DNA of 42,482 bases from Bacteroidales bacterium (GCA_028708215.1 JAQVZL010000008.1:1-42482), one strand, 5' to 3'. Counted from the first letter of the stretch, positions 8,213 through 17,294 are shown. Program-made: numbers and translations. Notes: generated by a model not told the origin, from the letters alone.

Positions 8213-9544
8213 ATGAAAAAATTACTTATTGCTCTTATACTGTTCACTGGAGTACAGGTAGGGGCTCAAACAAAAGATGTGGTCGATGCTTTAAAAGCAT
8301 ATGAGCAGGCTAAAAAAAATGCCGAAAACCCAAAAAGGGCTACAAAAGCCAAAACATGGTTAACTTTGGCCGATGCATATGCTCAACTTTATGATGCACC
8401 AATAAAATCAATTTGGCTAGGAACCTCCCAGATGGAGGCAAAAGTTCTTCTTAAAGATCAAAGAATTGAAAAATCTGAAGAGGTTGTTATTAATAACACT
8501 CCTTTCTTAGCAGATCACTACTCAGATAAAATTCTTTATTACGGGCAGAATGGAACATTGGCTGCATGGGAGATTACATATAAAGCGTTAGATGAACCTC
8601 TACTAGAAAAAAGTTACGATGCGTTAAATGAGGCTCTTAAAGTAGACGATAGGGGTAGAGTTACAAATGATGTAATTGCCCACTTAGAAGCTCTTAAAAC
8701 TCGTTACTATAACGAGGCTATGAGTTCATATGCTTTAGGGAAATTTGAAGTAGCCTCATACGACTTTGAAAAAGCTGCAGATATTGCTGTTCATGAAATA
8801 ATTGGAGATATAGATACAGTTTTTATCTATTATGCGGGTCTTACTGCATTTATGGCTAAAGATCATGATAGAGCTATTGAGTTTTTCAATAAAGCTCTTG
8901 ATCACGATTATGATGGTGAAGGTGATGCCTATTCTTATCTTGCAGAGTCATACAAAGCGCAGTCAAATATAGCTATGGCTAAAGAGGTTCTTAACAAAGG
9001 GTTTAATAAATATCCAAGTGCTCAAAGTATTCTAGTATCATTGATTAATACTTATCTAGAATCTAACGACGATCCTATGAAGATTCTTGATCTTATACAT
9101 CAAGCACAAATAAATGAGCCAGATAATGCAACTTTGCATTATGCCGAGGGTAATGTTTGGAAAAACCTAGGTGAATTAGATAAAGCTACAGCAAGTTATA
9201 AAAAGTCTGTAGAGATAGATCCTACTTATTATTTTGGTTATTTTGCAATTGGTGCAGCTCACTACGATTATGCAGTAGATCTTCAGGCTAAAGCTGCAGA
9301 AGAGATGGACGATACTAAGTATGAAGCTATGGTTAAAGAGCTTGAAACCAACTTAGAGGCAGCTATTACTCCTTTTGAAAAGTGTTTCGAAGCAACAAAA
9401 GATCAAGAGATAAAAAGTGTGGTTGCAGAATATCTTAAAAACATCTATTTCAGATTTAGAGAGAAGAGTGATGAATATATGGCTGGATATGAGAAGTATA
9501 ATGCTTACTCGCAACAGACATCTACTCCAGTAAATCCAGAGTAA
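8213..9544 (+). CDS. Exported tetratricopeptide-repeat protein (443 aa)
   Basis: The start MKKLLIALILFTGVQVGAQTK is a signal peptide, probably cut after GAQ or nearby, so the protein should act in the periplasm or at the outer membrane. The rest is helical with several TPR units. Clear ones lie around residues 200-345, for example AIEFFNKALDHDYDGEGDAYSY and ATLHYAEGNVWKNLGELDKA (the first is shortened here to its core AIEFFNKALDHD). TPRs bind other proteins, and no catalytic motif is seen. The gene follows gyrA by 43 bp with no terminator between them, and a strong terminator follows it at 9570. I recall the same gyrA-TPR pairing from other Bacteroidales. Partner and role are unknown. Confidence 0.85.
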   Translation: MKKLLIALILFTGVQVGAQTKDVVDALKAYEQAKKNAENPKRATKAKTWLTLADAYAQLYDAPIKSIWLGTSQMEAKVLLKDQRIEKSEEVVINNTPFLADHYSDKILYYGQNGTLAAWEITYKALDEPLLEKSYDALNEALKVDDRGRVTNDVIAHLEALKTRYYNEAMSSYALGKFEVASYDFEKAADIAVHEIIGDIDTVFIYYAGLTAFMAKDHDRAIEFFNKALDHDYDGEGDAYSYLAESYKAQSNIAMAKEVLNKGFNKYPSAQSILVSLINTYLESNDDPMKILDLIHQAQINEPDNATLHYAEGNVWKNLGELDKATASYKKSVEIDPTYYFGYFAIGAAHYDYAVDLQAKAAEEMDDTKYEAMVKELETNLEAAITPFEKCFEATKDQEIKSVVAEYLKNIYFRFREKSDEYMAGYEKYNAYSQQTSTPVNPE

Positions 9545-9569
9545 TAAGAAATTTCAAACACAATATATT

Positions 9570-9597
9570 AGGCTGTCTAGAAAGGCAGCCTTTTTTT
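9570..9597 (+). terminator. Rho-independent terminator after gyrA-TPR
   Basis: AGGCTGTC and GGCAGCCT form an 8-bp stem (one G-T pair) with a 6-nt loop, followed by seven Ts (9591-9597). The T run overlaps the stop codon of the opposing gene, so the two convergent genes share these bases. Confidence 0.9.
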
Positions 9598-10696
9598 ATA
9601 TCTTATCTGTCAATTTTTGGACTATACGGAAGTGAGAAAAGAACTCTTTAGCAAAGACTCTTATTACTGTGTACGTTGGAATTGCTATGAGCATTCCTAA
9701 AACACCTGCTAAGTTTGCAGCTATGAGAATTACAATAAAAATCTCAAGAGGATGTGCTTTTACACTACTAGAAAAAATAAAAGGTTGAAATACAAAATTA
9801 TCTATTGTTTGGGTAGTTAAGAAAACAATTGCCATCATTAAAACCAGAGTCCCTATCTCTCCCCCTATAGGTATTTGTGTTGTTATTGTTATAAGAATAC
9901 TTAGAGCAGCTCCTATCCAAGGCCCAATATAGGGGATAATATTTAAAACACCTGTCATAAAAGCTAGTACTATAGCATTTGAAAACTCAAGACCTGCAAT
10001 AAAGTGAAGCCCAAAAGTATTGAGAGTGGTAATAGAAATTATTTGAACGCTCACTCCAATAAAATATCTTACTAACAAGTGATTAACAGATTTAAGAGCT
10101 CTAGTAGCGTTCTCTTCGTACTTCACAGGGAAAAGTGCAATTACTAAGTTGTCAAACATGTTTTGCTCTTTGAGAAAGAAAAAACTAATAAAAAGCACAA
10201 CTAGAACACCTAAGATTGTGTTTAATAACAGTGTAGCTACAGAAGCAAAAATAGCAGCTAAAGAAGATGTAGTAAACATACTTTTTATCTCTTCAAATAT
10301 TACACTCTCTATTTTGAAGTCGTTTCCAATAGAGGGGAATATTTTAGTAATACTTTGATTGATGTTTTCAAAAGGTTCAGATATTTTTACTCCAATCTCG
10401 GCAACATCAAGCGTAGTAATTTTCACAAAGAAAGTACCAAGCAGAGGAGCTATTATAAAAAAGAGAGCAGCAAAAACACCAAGAAAAGAGATTAAGGTAA
10501 TTGATGCAGCCAATGAGCGAGGGACCTTATGTTCTTTGATTTTGAGTTTTAGGATTGCATTCATTAATGGTTTACCCATGAGTGCAATAACAGCAGAGAT
10601 TATTATATAGATAACTATACTACTAAAGTACCAAGCTATATATAGAGTTACTAAAGTTGCAACTATTCCTATTAGATATTTTACGAGCTTATTCAT
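9596..10696 (-). CDS. AI-2E family transporter (PerM/YdiK-like permease)
   Basis: The 366-residue integral membrane protein has the AI-2E family pattern. Paired N-terminal helices (VATLVTLYIAWYF, IIISAVIALMGKPL) and a third helix are followed by a soluble segment (about 95-145). Then comes a cluster of C-terminal helices with the family-typical GVLNIIPYIGPWIG, and later LEIFIVILIAANLAGVLGM. The family was named for autoinducer-2 export, but most members have other or unknown substrates, including sodium/proton exchange. No AI-2 synthesis gene is in the window. It is a single gene, convergent with gyrA-TPR and divergent from the DPP11 gene. Its start codon ATG at 10694-10696 is the only sensible one. 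Confidence 0.9.
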   Translation of the reverse strand: MNKLVKYLIGIVATLVTLYIAWYFSSIVIYIIISAVIALMGKPLMNAILKLKIKEHKVPRSLAASITLISFLGVFAALFFIIAPLLGTFFVKITTLDVAEIGVKISEPFENINQSITKIFPSIGNDFKIESVIFEEIKSMFTTSSLAAIFASVATLLLNTILGVLVVLFISFFFLKEQNMFDNLVIALFPVKYEENATRALKSVNHLLVRYFIGVSVQIISITTLNTFGLHFIAGLEFSNAIVLAFMTGVLNIIPYIGPWIGAALSILITITTQIPIGGEIGTLVLMMAIVFLTTQTIDNFVFQPFIFSSSVKAHPLEIFIVILIAANLAGVLGMLIAIPTYTVIRVFAKEFFSHFRIVQKLTDKI

Positions 10697-10734
10697 AAGT
10701 GATTCTCATTTCTCTCAAAAGTAATAATTTTTTG

Positions 10735-10742
10735 TAAGTTTG
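10735..10742 (+). promoter_or_regulatory. Probable -7 box of the DPP11 gene
   Basis: TAAGTTTG is an exact match to TAnnTTTG and lies 29 bp before the start codon. The expected TTTG 19-20 nt upstream is not present, so the -33 half is weak. Confidence 0.45.
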
Positions 10743-10771
10743 TAGTGATATAAATATTAATATAAAAATAT

Positions 10772-12892
10772 ATGAAGAGATTACTTTTGTCTTGTTTGGT
10801 TCTAGTATTAACTTTTTCAAACCTTAGAGCCGACGAAGGAATGTGGCTTCCTTTTCTCATAAAAGAGCGAATTGCTCATATGCAGGAGAAGGGTTTTAAA
10901 TTAACTGCAGAAGATTTATACAGCATAAATAAAGCTTCACTAAAAGATGCTATAGTTCATTTTGGTGGAGGATGCACAGCAGAGCTTATCTCTAACCAAG
11001 GGCTTATACTTACTAACCATCATTGTGGCTTTAGGCAGATTCAATCTCATAGCTCTGTAGAGCACGATTATTTAAAAGATGGCTTTTGGGCTGCTTCCCA
11101 GAAAGAGGAGTTACCAAACCCTAAATTAGACGTTCGTTTTCTTGTTAGAATGGAAGATGTTACAGATAAAATACTAGACTCTTATAAAGAGAGTATGACA
11201 GAGTCTCAAAGAGAAAAAATAGTGGCTACTAACTCTGCCAAAGTTGTGAGTGAGGCAACTAAAGGGAACCATTATGAGGCCAAAGTAGAATCTTTGTATT
11301 ATGGAAATCAATATTTCCTTTTTGTTTATGAGACCTTTACAGACGTTAGGTTAGTTGGAGCACCCCCTTCTTCAATTGGAAAATTCGGTGGAGATACAGA
11401 TAACTGGATGTGGCCTAGACACACGGGCGATTTTTCACTATTTCGCATTTATGCAGGAAAAGATAATAAACCAGCACCTTACTCTAAAGAGAATGTACCT
11501 TATGTTCCAAAGAAGTTCTTTACAATCTCTACAAAAGGGGTAAACGAGGGTGATTTTACTCTTGTTTATGGCTACCCTGGAAGAACACAGCAGTATGTTC
11601 ACTCAGAAGCTGTCCGTTATATTTTGGAAAAATCTAACCCTCATAAAATAAAACTTAGAACTCTTAGATTAGATGTTCAAAGGGCTGAGATGGCAAAGAG
11701 TCAAGAAGTGCGCATTAAGTATGCATCTAAGAATGCTTCTGTTTCTAATGCATGGAAAAAATGGCAAGGCGAATCCAAAGGGATTATAAGACTAAATACA
11801 GTAGATAAGAAAGTTACATTTGAAGAAGAATTTAATAAATGGGCCCAAGATAAACCTAACTACAATGGTTTATTAAGAAAAATTTCTCTTTTGTACTCTA
11901 AACTTGAGCCTTACTCCTTTGCAATTGAGTATTACAACGAAGCAATTATAGCCAATGAAATAGTTAAACTTGCTAGAGATGTTTCATATATAGTGAAAAG
12001 AGGGTCTAAAATGGCACCTCAAGTATTGGCTAAAAATGTAAAATCTATGTTAGAAAATTTCTACAAAGACTATTATTTGCCAATTGATAAAAAAATATTC
12101 ATTGCTATAGTTAATGAGTACGATACAAATGTGCCTAACGATATGAAGCCACCCTATTTTAGAGAGTTAAAAGAGAAGTTAGGATCTGTAGATAAGATAG
12201 CAGAAGAGCTCTATTCAAAATCTTTACTTGCAGATTCTAACAAAGTTTATCGAGCAATAAAAGATGGTATCTCTAATAGTACATTTACAAAAGACCCAGC
12301 ATTTGTCTTTTTTAATGCCTTTAATGATAATAATTTAAAGAATATTAAGCCAATTACAGATAAAATTCAAAGAGAACTTGCTCTATTATATAGAACCTAT
12401 ATGAAAGGACAAATGGAATTTGCAAAAGAGCATAACTTCTACCCAGATGCTAACTCTACATTAAGAATTGCTTATGGGAATGTTAGTGGTTACAAACCAG
12501 CAGATGCTATATACTATAAACACTACTCTACAATTGAAGGAATTATGGAGAAAGATAATCCAGGTATTTATGATTACAATATACCACAGGAACTAAGGGA
12601 TGTTTATGCCAATAGAGATTTTGGGAAATGGACTCAAGATGGTACTGTCCCAGTCTGTTTTGTAGCCACCAATCATACTTCTGGTGGAAATTCTGGTAGC
12701 CCAATTATTAATGCAGATGGTGAGCTTATTGGGATTAATTTCGATAGAGTTTGGGAAGGTACTATGAGTGACATAGATTTCGATCCAGAAATGTGTAGAA
12801 ACATCTCTTTAGATATTAGATATGCTCTCTTTATTATAGAGAAGGTTGCAGGTGCAACTCATTTGATAGAAGAGATGAATATTTCTCAATAG
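10772..12892 (+). CDS. dpp11: S46 family dipeptidyl-peptidase, Asp/Glu-specific DPP11 type
   Basis: The 706-residue protein has a signal peptide (MKRLLLSCLVLVLTFSNLRA) and then the S46 start DEGMWLP. The chymotrypsin-like catalytic triad is visible: His84 in TNHHCGF, Asp220 in WPRHTGDFSLF and Ser641 in GGNSGSP. DPP7 and DPP11 remove dipeptides from the N-terminus of peptides in the periplasm. They differ at one S1-pocket residue 18 positions after the catalytic Ser, which is Gly in DPP7 and Arg in DPP11. Here it is Arg659 (INFDRVWEG), so specificity for Asp or Glu in the second position is predicted. The enzyme feeds amino-acid fermentation in asaccharolytic relatives such as Porphyromonas. 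It is monocistronic, with a strong terminator downstream. Confidence 0.93.
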   Translation: MKRLLLSCLVLVLTFSNLRADEGMWLPFLIKERIAHMQEKGFKLTAEDLYSINKASLKDAIVHFGGGCTAELISNQGLILTNHHCGFRQIQSHSSVEHDYLKDGFWAASQKEELPNPKLDVRFLVRMEDVTDKILDSYKESMTESQREKIVATNSAKVVSEATKGNHYEAKVESLYYGNQYFLFVYETFTDVRLVGAPPSSIGKFGGDTDNWMWPRHTGDFSLFRIYAGKDNKPAPYSKENVPYVPKKFFTISTKGVNEGDFTLVYGYPGRTQQYVHSEAVRYILEKSNPHKIKLRTLRLDVQRAEMAKSQEVRIKYASKNASVSNAWKKWQGESKGIIRLNTVDKKVTFEEEFNKWAQDKPNYNGLLRKISLLYSKLEPYSFAIEYYNEAIIANEIVKLARDVSYIVKRGSKMAPQVLAKNVKSMLENFYKDYYLPIDKKIFIAIVNEYDTNVPNDMKPPYFRELKEKLGSVDKIAEELYSKSLLADSNKVYRAIKDGISNSTFTKDPAFVFFNAFNDNNLKNIKPITDKIQRELALLYRTYMKGQMEFAKEHNFYPDANSTLRIAYGNVSGYKPADAIYYKHYSTIEGIMEKDNPGIYDYNIPQELRDVYANRDFGKWTQDGTVPVCFVATNHTSGGNSGSPIINADGELIGINFDRVWEGTMSDIDFDPEMCRNISLDIRYALFIIEKVAGATHLIEEMNISQ

Positions 12893-12909
12893 AGTATAAA
12901 CTAGTAAGT

Positions 12910-12950
12910 AAAAAAGAAGCCAGTCTTTTAAGATTGGCTTCTTTTTTTTT
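12910..12950 (+). terminator. Bidirectional terminator between DPP11 and the RRM gene
   Basis: GAAGCCAGTCT (12916-12926) pairs with AGATTGGCTTC (12931-12941) around TTTA, an 11-bp stem with one G-T pair. Nine Ts follow on the plus strand. On the minus strand six Ts follow (complement of 12910-12915), so it can end the transcripts of both convergent genes. Confidence 0.92.
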
Positions 12951-12968
12951 ATACGATAAGTAATAATA

Positions 12969-13226
12969 CTACTCTTCTCTTTCTGGACGTGCATTAGCTA
13001 CAGCTACATTAATAGTACGTCCCATATGCTCAGAACCATTGAGAGCTTCTATAGCTGCATTACCCTCAGACTCATCTGGCATTTCTACAAAGCCATATCC
13101 TTTAGAGCGACGAGTATCGCGATTGGTAATAATTCTGGCTGAAGTAACTTCACCATAGGTTGCGAACAGTTCGGCTAGATCTTCTTTCTTAGCACGGAAA
13201 CTTAAACTTGATACGAAAATGTTCAT
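12969..13226 (-). CDS. Small RNA-binding protein with one RRM domain (85 aa)
   Basis: The whole protein is a single RNA recognition motif: RNP2 is IFVSSL (residues 3-8) and RNP1 is KGYGFVEM (42-49), with the usual beta-alpha-beta-beta-alpha-beta order. A short charged tail (RPEREE) follows. Bacteroidota carry several such stand-alone RRM proteins, thought to act as global RNA binders in place of Hfq, although their exact roles are still being worked out. The gene is monocistronic, with a good promoter at 13269-13298 and a shared terminator at 12910-12950. Its codon use, with more C and G, suggests high expression. Confidence 0.93.
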   Translation of the reverse strand: MNIFVSSLSFRAKKEDLAELFATYGEVTSARIITNRDTRRSKGYGFVEMPDESEGNAAIEALNGSEHMGRTINVAVANARPEREE

Positions 13227-13268
13227 ATGAACGGAAATATAAAATTAAAAATAGGATTAATTAGTTCA

Positions 13269-13298
13269 CAAAGTTATATAAAAAACTTACATACCAAA
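13269..13298 (-). promoter_or_regulatory. Promoter of the RRM gene
   Basis: On the minus strand TTTG (complement of 13295-13298), an 18-nt spacer and TAACTTTG (complement of 13269-13276) match the Bacteroidota consensus in both boxes. The predicted start leaves a leader of about 35 nt before the ATG. Confidence 0.75.
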
Positions 13299-13328
13299 AT
13301 TTAATAAGGTCTATCAAAAAAAATAATT

Positions 13329-14732
13329 TTACCTCTCAGTTCCATCAAAACAGTGAGTACAGACAGACTCTTTTGGAAGTCCTATAGATTCAATAAGAGT
13401 TTCTACACTATTGAACTTGAGACTTGAAAGAGACATCTCTTTTTTTATGTAGTTTACCATTAATTTATACTCCTCACTATTTGCATTTGAGTATTTATCT
13501 AGATTAATGTTGTGCGCTCCCTCTTTTTCTAAGATATACCTCCTTGTGATTAGCTCAAGCGGAGAACGGGAAGCAGAAAAATTGAGGTATTTGCAAGGGT
13601 AGATTAATGGTGGGCAACTTATTCTAATATGTACCTCTTTAGCTCCATAACTAACAAGAGTTTCTGCATTGTTTTTTAGTTGAGTGCCTCTTACAATTGA
13701 ATCGTCGCAAAATGCAATTCTCTTCTCTCTTAAAAGTGTTTTGTTTGGGATTAGCTTCATTTTTGCAACTAAACTTCTAATAGATTGATTAGAAGGGGTA
13801 AAGCTTCTAGGCCATGTAGGTGTATACTTTACTATTGCACATCTGTAAGGGATCTGTTTTCCTGCAGCATATCCTATTGCCATGCACGTACCTGAATCTG
13901 GAATAGCAGAAGAGACATCTAATGGTGTATTGTCGTTTTCTCCAAGCGATTTTCCAAGCTTAAATCTTACATCATCTACATTTATATTTTCATATGAGCT
14001 GGTTGGATATCCGTAATAGACCCATAAAAACGAACAGATCTGAAGCTTATTATTTGGTTTTGCAATTTGCTCATAACCTTGAGCGTTTAACTTTAAAACT
14101 TCTCCTGGGCCTAAATAATACTCCTCTTCGAACTGGAGATTTGGAAAGCTACACGTTTCGCTTGCAACAGCTATTGAATCTTCTTTTTTGCCTATTACAA
14201 GTGGTGTTCTTCCATATTTATCTCTACATGCATAAATTCCATTTTCTGTTAAAAGTAGAAATGAGCAGGAACCTTTAATTTTCTCTTGGGCTATTTTTAT
14301 TCCCTCGGCATATGACTTCCCCTCTGTTATAAGAAGAGCTGTAAGTTCTGTTGGGTTAGTTTCTCCTGAGCTTAACTCTGTAAAATTACGCCCCATTGAG
14401 AGAAGCTCTTTTTCTAAATTGGCAATATTGTTTACTTTACCAACAGTTACAATCGCAAATTTACCTAAATGAGAGTTAAGAATTATAGGTTGTGGGTCAT
14501 TGTCACTAATTACACCAATACCAGATAGTCCATCAAACTTTTTTAGATCATCTTCAAATTTTGCTCTAAAATGAGAGTTCTCTAAGTTGTGAATAGATCT
14601 TGCAAAATTACCATTTTCATTTAAGGTAGCCATTCCACCTCTATGAGTACCCAAGTGAGAGTGATAGTCTGTACCATAAAAAAGTTGAGATATACATTTT
14701 TTCTTAGAAATAACACCAAATAGTCCACCCAT
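13329..14732 (-). CDS. PurF-like (amidophosphoribosyltransferase-related) protein lacking the glutaminase active site
   Basis: The 467 residues align with PurF along their whole length: an N-terminal Ntn-hydrolase fold (about 1-230) and a C-terminal PRPP-binding phosphoribosyltransferase fold with RIAFCDDSIVRGTQ (338-351), SGTCMAIGYAAG and a closing CTHCFDG. PurF makes phosphoribosylamine from PRPP and glutamine in the first step of purine synthesis. Here the catalytic Cys1 after the initiator Met is replaced (MGGLFGV). The oxyanion-hole HNG becomes TVGK (about 96-99), and the substrate Arg region GHVRYST reads GIGVISDND. The glutaminase half should therefore be dead. I recall the same MGG form in Bacteroides, often annotated as amidophosphoribosyltransferase beside a true PurF elsewhere. 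It may use free ammonia, regulate, or do another PRPP reaction. It appears to be monocistronic. Confidence 0.85.
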   Translation of the reverse strand: MGGLFGVISKKKCISQLFYGTDYHSHLGTHRGGMATLNENGNFARSIHNLENSHFRAKFEDDLKKFDGLSGIGVISDNDPQPIILNSHLGKFAIVTVGKVNNIANLEKELLSMGRNFTELSSGETNPTELTALLITEGKSYAEGIKIAQEKIKGSCSFLLLTENGIYACRDKYGRTPLVIGKKEDSIAVASETCSFPNLQFEEEYYLGPGEVLKLNAQGYEQIAKPNNKLQICSFLWVYYGYPTSSYENINVDDVRFKLGKSLGENDNTPLDVSSAIPDSGTCMAIGYAAGKQIPYRCAIVKYTPTWPRSFTPSNQSIRSLVAKMKLIPNKTLLREKRIAFCDDSIVRGTQLKNNAETLVSYGAKEVHIRISCPPLIYPCKYLNFSASRSPLELITRRYILEKEGAHNINLDKYSNANSEEYKLMVNYIKKEMSLSSLKFNSVETLIESIGLPKESVCTHCFDGTER

Positions 14733-14812
14733 TGTTTAGTTTTTTTAATAGTATAACACAAAAGTAATATTTATTCCTCTTATCTTTACATCTTTATTGT
14801 CAACAATAATTT

Positions 14813-15730
14813 ATGCAAAACTATATTTATCTGATAATCCATATATTATTTGCTTTAGGGATGTTCATATCTCTTAAACTTATTAATATAAAAGGAGTTA
14901 ATATTTACAAAGCAATAACCCTAAATTATTTTATTGCAGCACTCTTTACCTTAGTAGATCTATATATATACTATCCACAGTGGAGTTACTCATCTAAGAT
15001 GGTATTGCCTGGTATTATAGTGGCTTTGCTTTTTACTGTAAGCTTTATTTTAATTTCTTACTCAACCATAAAAGTAGGTATAGGCCTAACAACAGCACTC
15101 AACAAGATGTCTGTGTTAATTCCTGTCTCTGTAGGAATAATCTATTTAGGTCAAAGCCATGCATTAGCTCTTAAGTTAGTAGGTATAGTTATTTCGTTAA
15201 TCTCTATTTTTCTTATTTTATATAAAAAGTCACAGAAAAGATCAAAAGGTGTTTTTATTTTACCCTTTTTGGTATTTATTTCTGCTGGAATGATTGACAC
15301 TTCAATGGAGCTGGCAAATACTTATGTTATTTCTGAAACGTATGAAAAAGAGGTTTTTCTTTTTACTGTTTTCTCGTTCTCTGTTATATTTAGTCTAATT
15401 GCTTTTGGGATAAACACTCTTTTCTATAGAAAAAATAGAATTATAGAAGGTGTTAAAAAGAGAAATGTGCAAAATAGTAAACTTGCTACTTTAAGAATGT
15501 TAGTTTATGGATCTATGTTAGGTATTTTTAACTTTTTAACATCTAAGATGATACTTGTAAATGTAGGCAATTTAGGAGGTTCGGTTGTCTACCCAATTCA
15601 CAATGCTTCTGTTGTTGTCTTTACCACAATTATTGGATTACTCTTTTTTAAAGAGTCTTTTACAAAAAGGCAGTGGGTAGGGGTTATACTAGCTGTAGTG
15701 GGAGTTTCATTCATTGCTTCTACTTTGTAA
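14813..15730 (+). CDS. EamA/DMT-type transporter (305 aa)
   Basis: About ten hydrophobic helices in two repeats of five mark the drug/metabolite transporter superfamily. The final helix pair carries the family-typical sequence VVYPIHNASVVVFTTIIG followed by FKESFTKRQWVGVILAVVGV. Charged residues are few and lie in loops (for example YKKSQKRSKG at about 138-147). The substrate cannot be inferred. The gene diverges from the PurF-like gene across 80 bp and overlaps the 3' end of comEC by 24 bp tail to tail. Confidence 0.85.
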   Translation: MQNYIYLIIHILFALGMFISLKLINIKGVNIYKAITLNYFIAALFTLVDLYIYYPQWSYSSKMVLPGIIVALLFTVSFILISYSTIKVGIGLTTALNKMSVLIPVSVGIIYLGQSHALALKLVGIVISLISIFLILYKKSQKRSKGVFILPFLVFISAGMIDTSMELANTYVISETYEKEVFLFTVFSFSVIFSLIAFGINTLFYRKNRIIEGVKKRNVQNSKLATLRMLVYGSMLGIFNFLTSKMILVNVGNLGGSVVYPIHNASVVVFTTIIGLLFFKESFTKRQWVGVILAVVGVSFIASTL

Positions 15731-17227
15731 ACTTTTTTTTTTAGAGCTGTAAAGTATTATTGAAATTAAAGAAACAACTATTGAGTAAGCCAATATTTCA
15801 GTTGTAATGCTTTTCTTTATATAAATAATAGAAAATGGTAAAGATTCTATTTTTAGAGCTGTTTTATACATTACATCTATGGTTGTTTTAATTATTTGTG
15901 TTGGAAAATTTACAGCCACTCCAGAAAACCCAAGCAGAGTTATAGCACTAAAACTATAGAGAACAACTGCAGTAAGAGGCATTAAAATTAAATTAGAAAC
16001 CATAAAGTAGAGAGGGAAATACCCAAAGTTGTTAATTGTTATAAGTGATGTGCCAATTTGGCAAGATATAGAGATTGTTATAATGTTCCAGCAATATTGA
16101 ATTACTCTATTATTTGAAATAGTTACTCTAAAAAAAGGGTTAATTACAATTATTGAAAGTAGAGCCACATAAGAGAGTTGGAATCCAATATTAAAAAGGG
16201 ACTGGGGTTGAACTACTATAATTATTAAGGCCGAGGCGCATAATGCATTTAATGAGATGTACCTACCACTAAACAACTCAGAAATAGTTAGAATGGAAAT
16301 CATTATTGAAGCTCTAATAGAGGAAGGAGAAAAACCAGAAAATGCACAATAGAACCAGATAGACAATATTAATAATAGTGCTTTTAAATATTTCATTACT
16401 CTGCCTTTTCCCATAAAGGCAAGAATGTTTAAGGTAAAGTAGTAGATAAATCCAATATGAAGCCCAGATACAGCCATCAGATGAATTGCTCCAGAAGCTT
16501 TGTAAATCTCTTTAGTTTTATCTTCTAAATAGCTTTTTTCGCCAGAGACTAATGCAATAAGTATATCGCACCATTCGCTTCCACCATAAATATATCTTAC
16601 TCTTTGAATTAATCTATCTCTTTTTAATCTAATTATGAAGATAATGCTCTTACCTTTTGCTTGAACTCTTTTGAGATCGCTCTCGTTTAAAAACCCATAT
16701 GTGAAGTATCTTCTTTTAGCTTGATACTCTTTATAATTGAAGTTTTTGTCTCTATTGCTTATCTCTATGGGGCTATAATTTATGGTAATTATATCTCCTA
16801 AGTTTATTGAATCAAATTTTTTTTTATTCTTTGAGTAAAGAATAATGTTTTCATTATAATCTATTGCATGGCATTCAATACTAGATGAGTTTTGCCCTAT
16901 TTTTGGGCTTGTTTTTACAGTTAATTTAAGCTCTTCTATCTGTTTATTTCTTAACAGTGTGCTTACTAAGTTTTTTTTCGCATAAGGGCTTGAACCCATA
17001 TTGAAAATGCCAGAGAAAAAAAATGTGAGAAATATAAAACTCTTTAAGTATATATCTAACTTAAAACTTTTAGTGCTATATGTTAAATAAAAGAGATAAA
17101 GAGATATTACTAGAGTTGTTAAAGAGAGATAGAAAAATAGTTCTGTCTGGCAACTAATGTTATTGCCTATGTATATACCCGAAATATAAAACAGACTATA
17201 ATAGAATAAAGGAGACTTTTTTACCAC
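15707..17227 (-). CDS. comEC: ComEC/Rec2-type DNA-uptake channel protein, short form
   Basis: The 506-residue protein begins with a membrane helix pair and a DUF4131-like soluble OB-type part (about 95-185). It continues into the competence domain, recognised by SGEKSYLEDKTKEIYKASGA and the hallmark HLMAVSGLHIGFIYYF (about 245-265), followed by many helices. ComEC forms the channel for single-stranded DNA across the inner membrane during natural transformation. The protein stops after the membrane domain, so the C-terminal metallo-beta-lactamase nuclease domain of Bacillus ComEC is absent, which is common in this phylum. The start is GTG at 17225-17227, because the in-frame codons upstream reach a stop at once and the next ATG lies 71 codons inside. 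Its 3' end overlaps the EamA gene by 24 bp. Confidence 0.9.
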   Translation of the reverse strand: MVKKSPLFYYSLFYISGIYIGNNISCQTELFFYLSLTTLVISLYLFYLTYSTKSFKLDIYLKSFIFLTFFFSGIFNMGSSPYAKKNLVSTLLRNKQIEELKLTVKTSPKIGQNSSSIECHAIDYNENIILYSKNKKKFDSINLGDIITINYSPIEISNRDKNFNYKEYQAKRRYFTYGFLNESDLKRVQAKGKSIIFIIRLKRDRLIQRVRYIYGGSEWCDILIALVSGEKSYLEDKTKEIYKASGAIHLMAVSGLHIGFIYYFTLNILAFMGKGRVMKYLKALLLILSIWFYCAFSGFSPSSIRASIMISILTISELFSGRYISLNALCASALIIIVVQPQSLFNIGFQLSYVALLSIIVINPFFRVTISNNRVIQYCWNIITISISCQIGTSLITINNFGYFPLYFMVSNLILMPLTAVVLYSFSAITLLGFSGVAVNFPTQIIKTTIDVMYKTALKIESLPFSIIYIKKSITTEILAYSIVVSLISIILYSSKKKSLQSRSNE

Positions 17228-17294
17228 AACCTCTCATTTTATCTAAAAATAAGCTTTTGATAACATTTAAAGTAGTTAAAAGAGGTATTTTTAT

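Noticed and set aside
9596..10696. Quorum-sensing role for the AI-2E family permease
   Set aside because: The family name is historical. No luxS or AI-2 receptor is near, so no signalling role can be supported.
12809..12994. Minus-strand frame of 61 codons across the DPP11 end and terminator
   Set aside because: It spans the bidirectional terminator and overlaps two better-supported genes.
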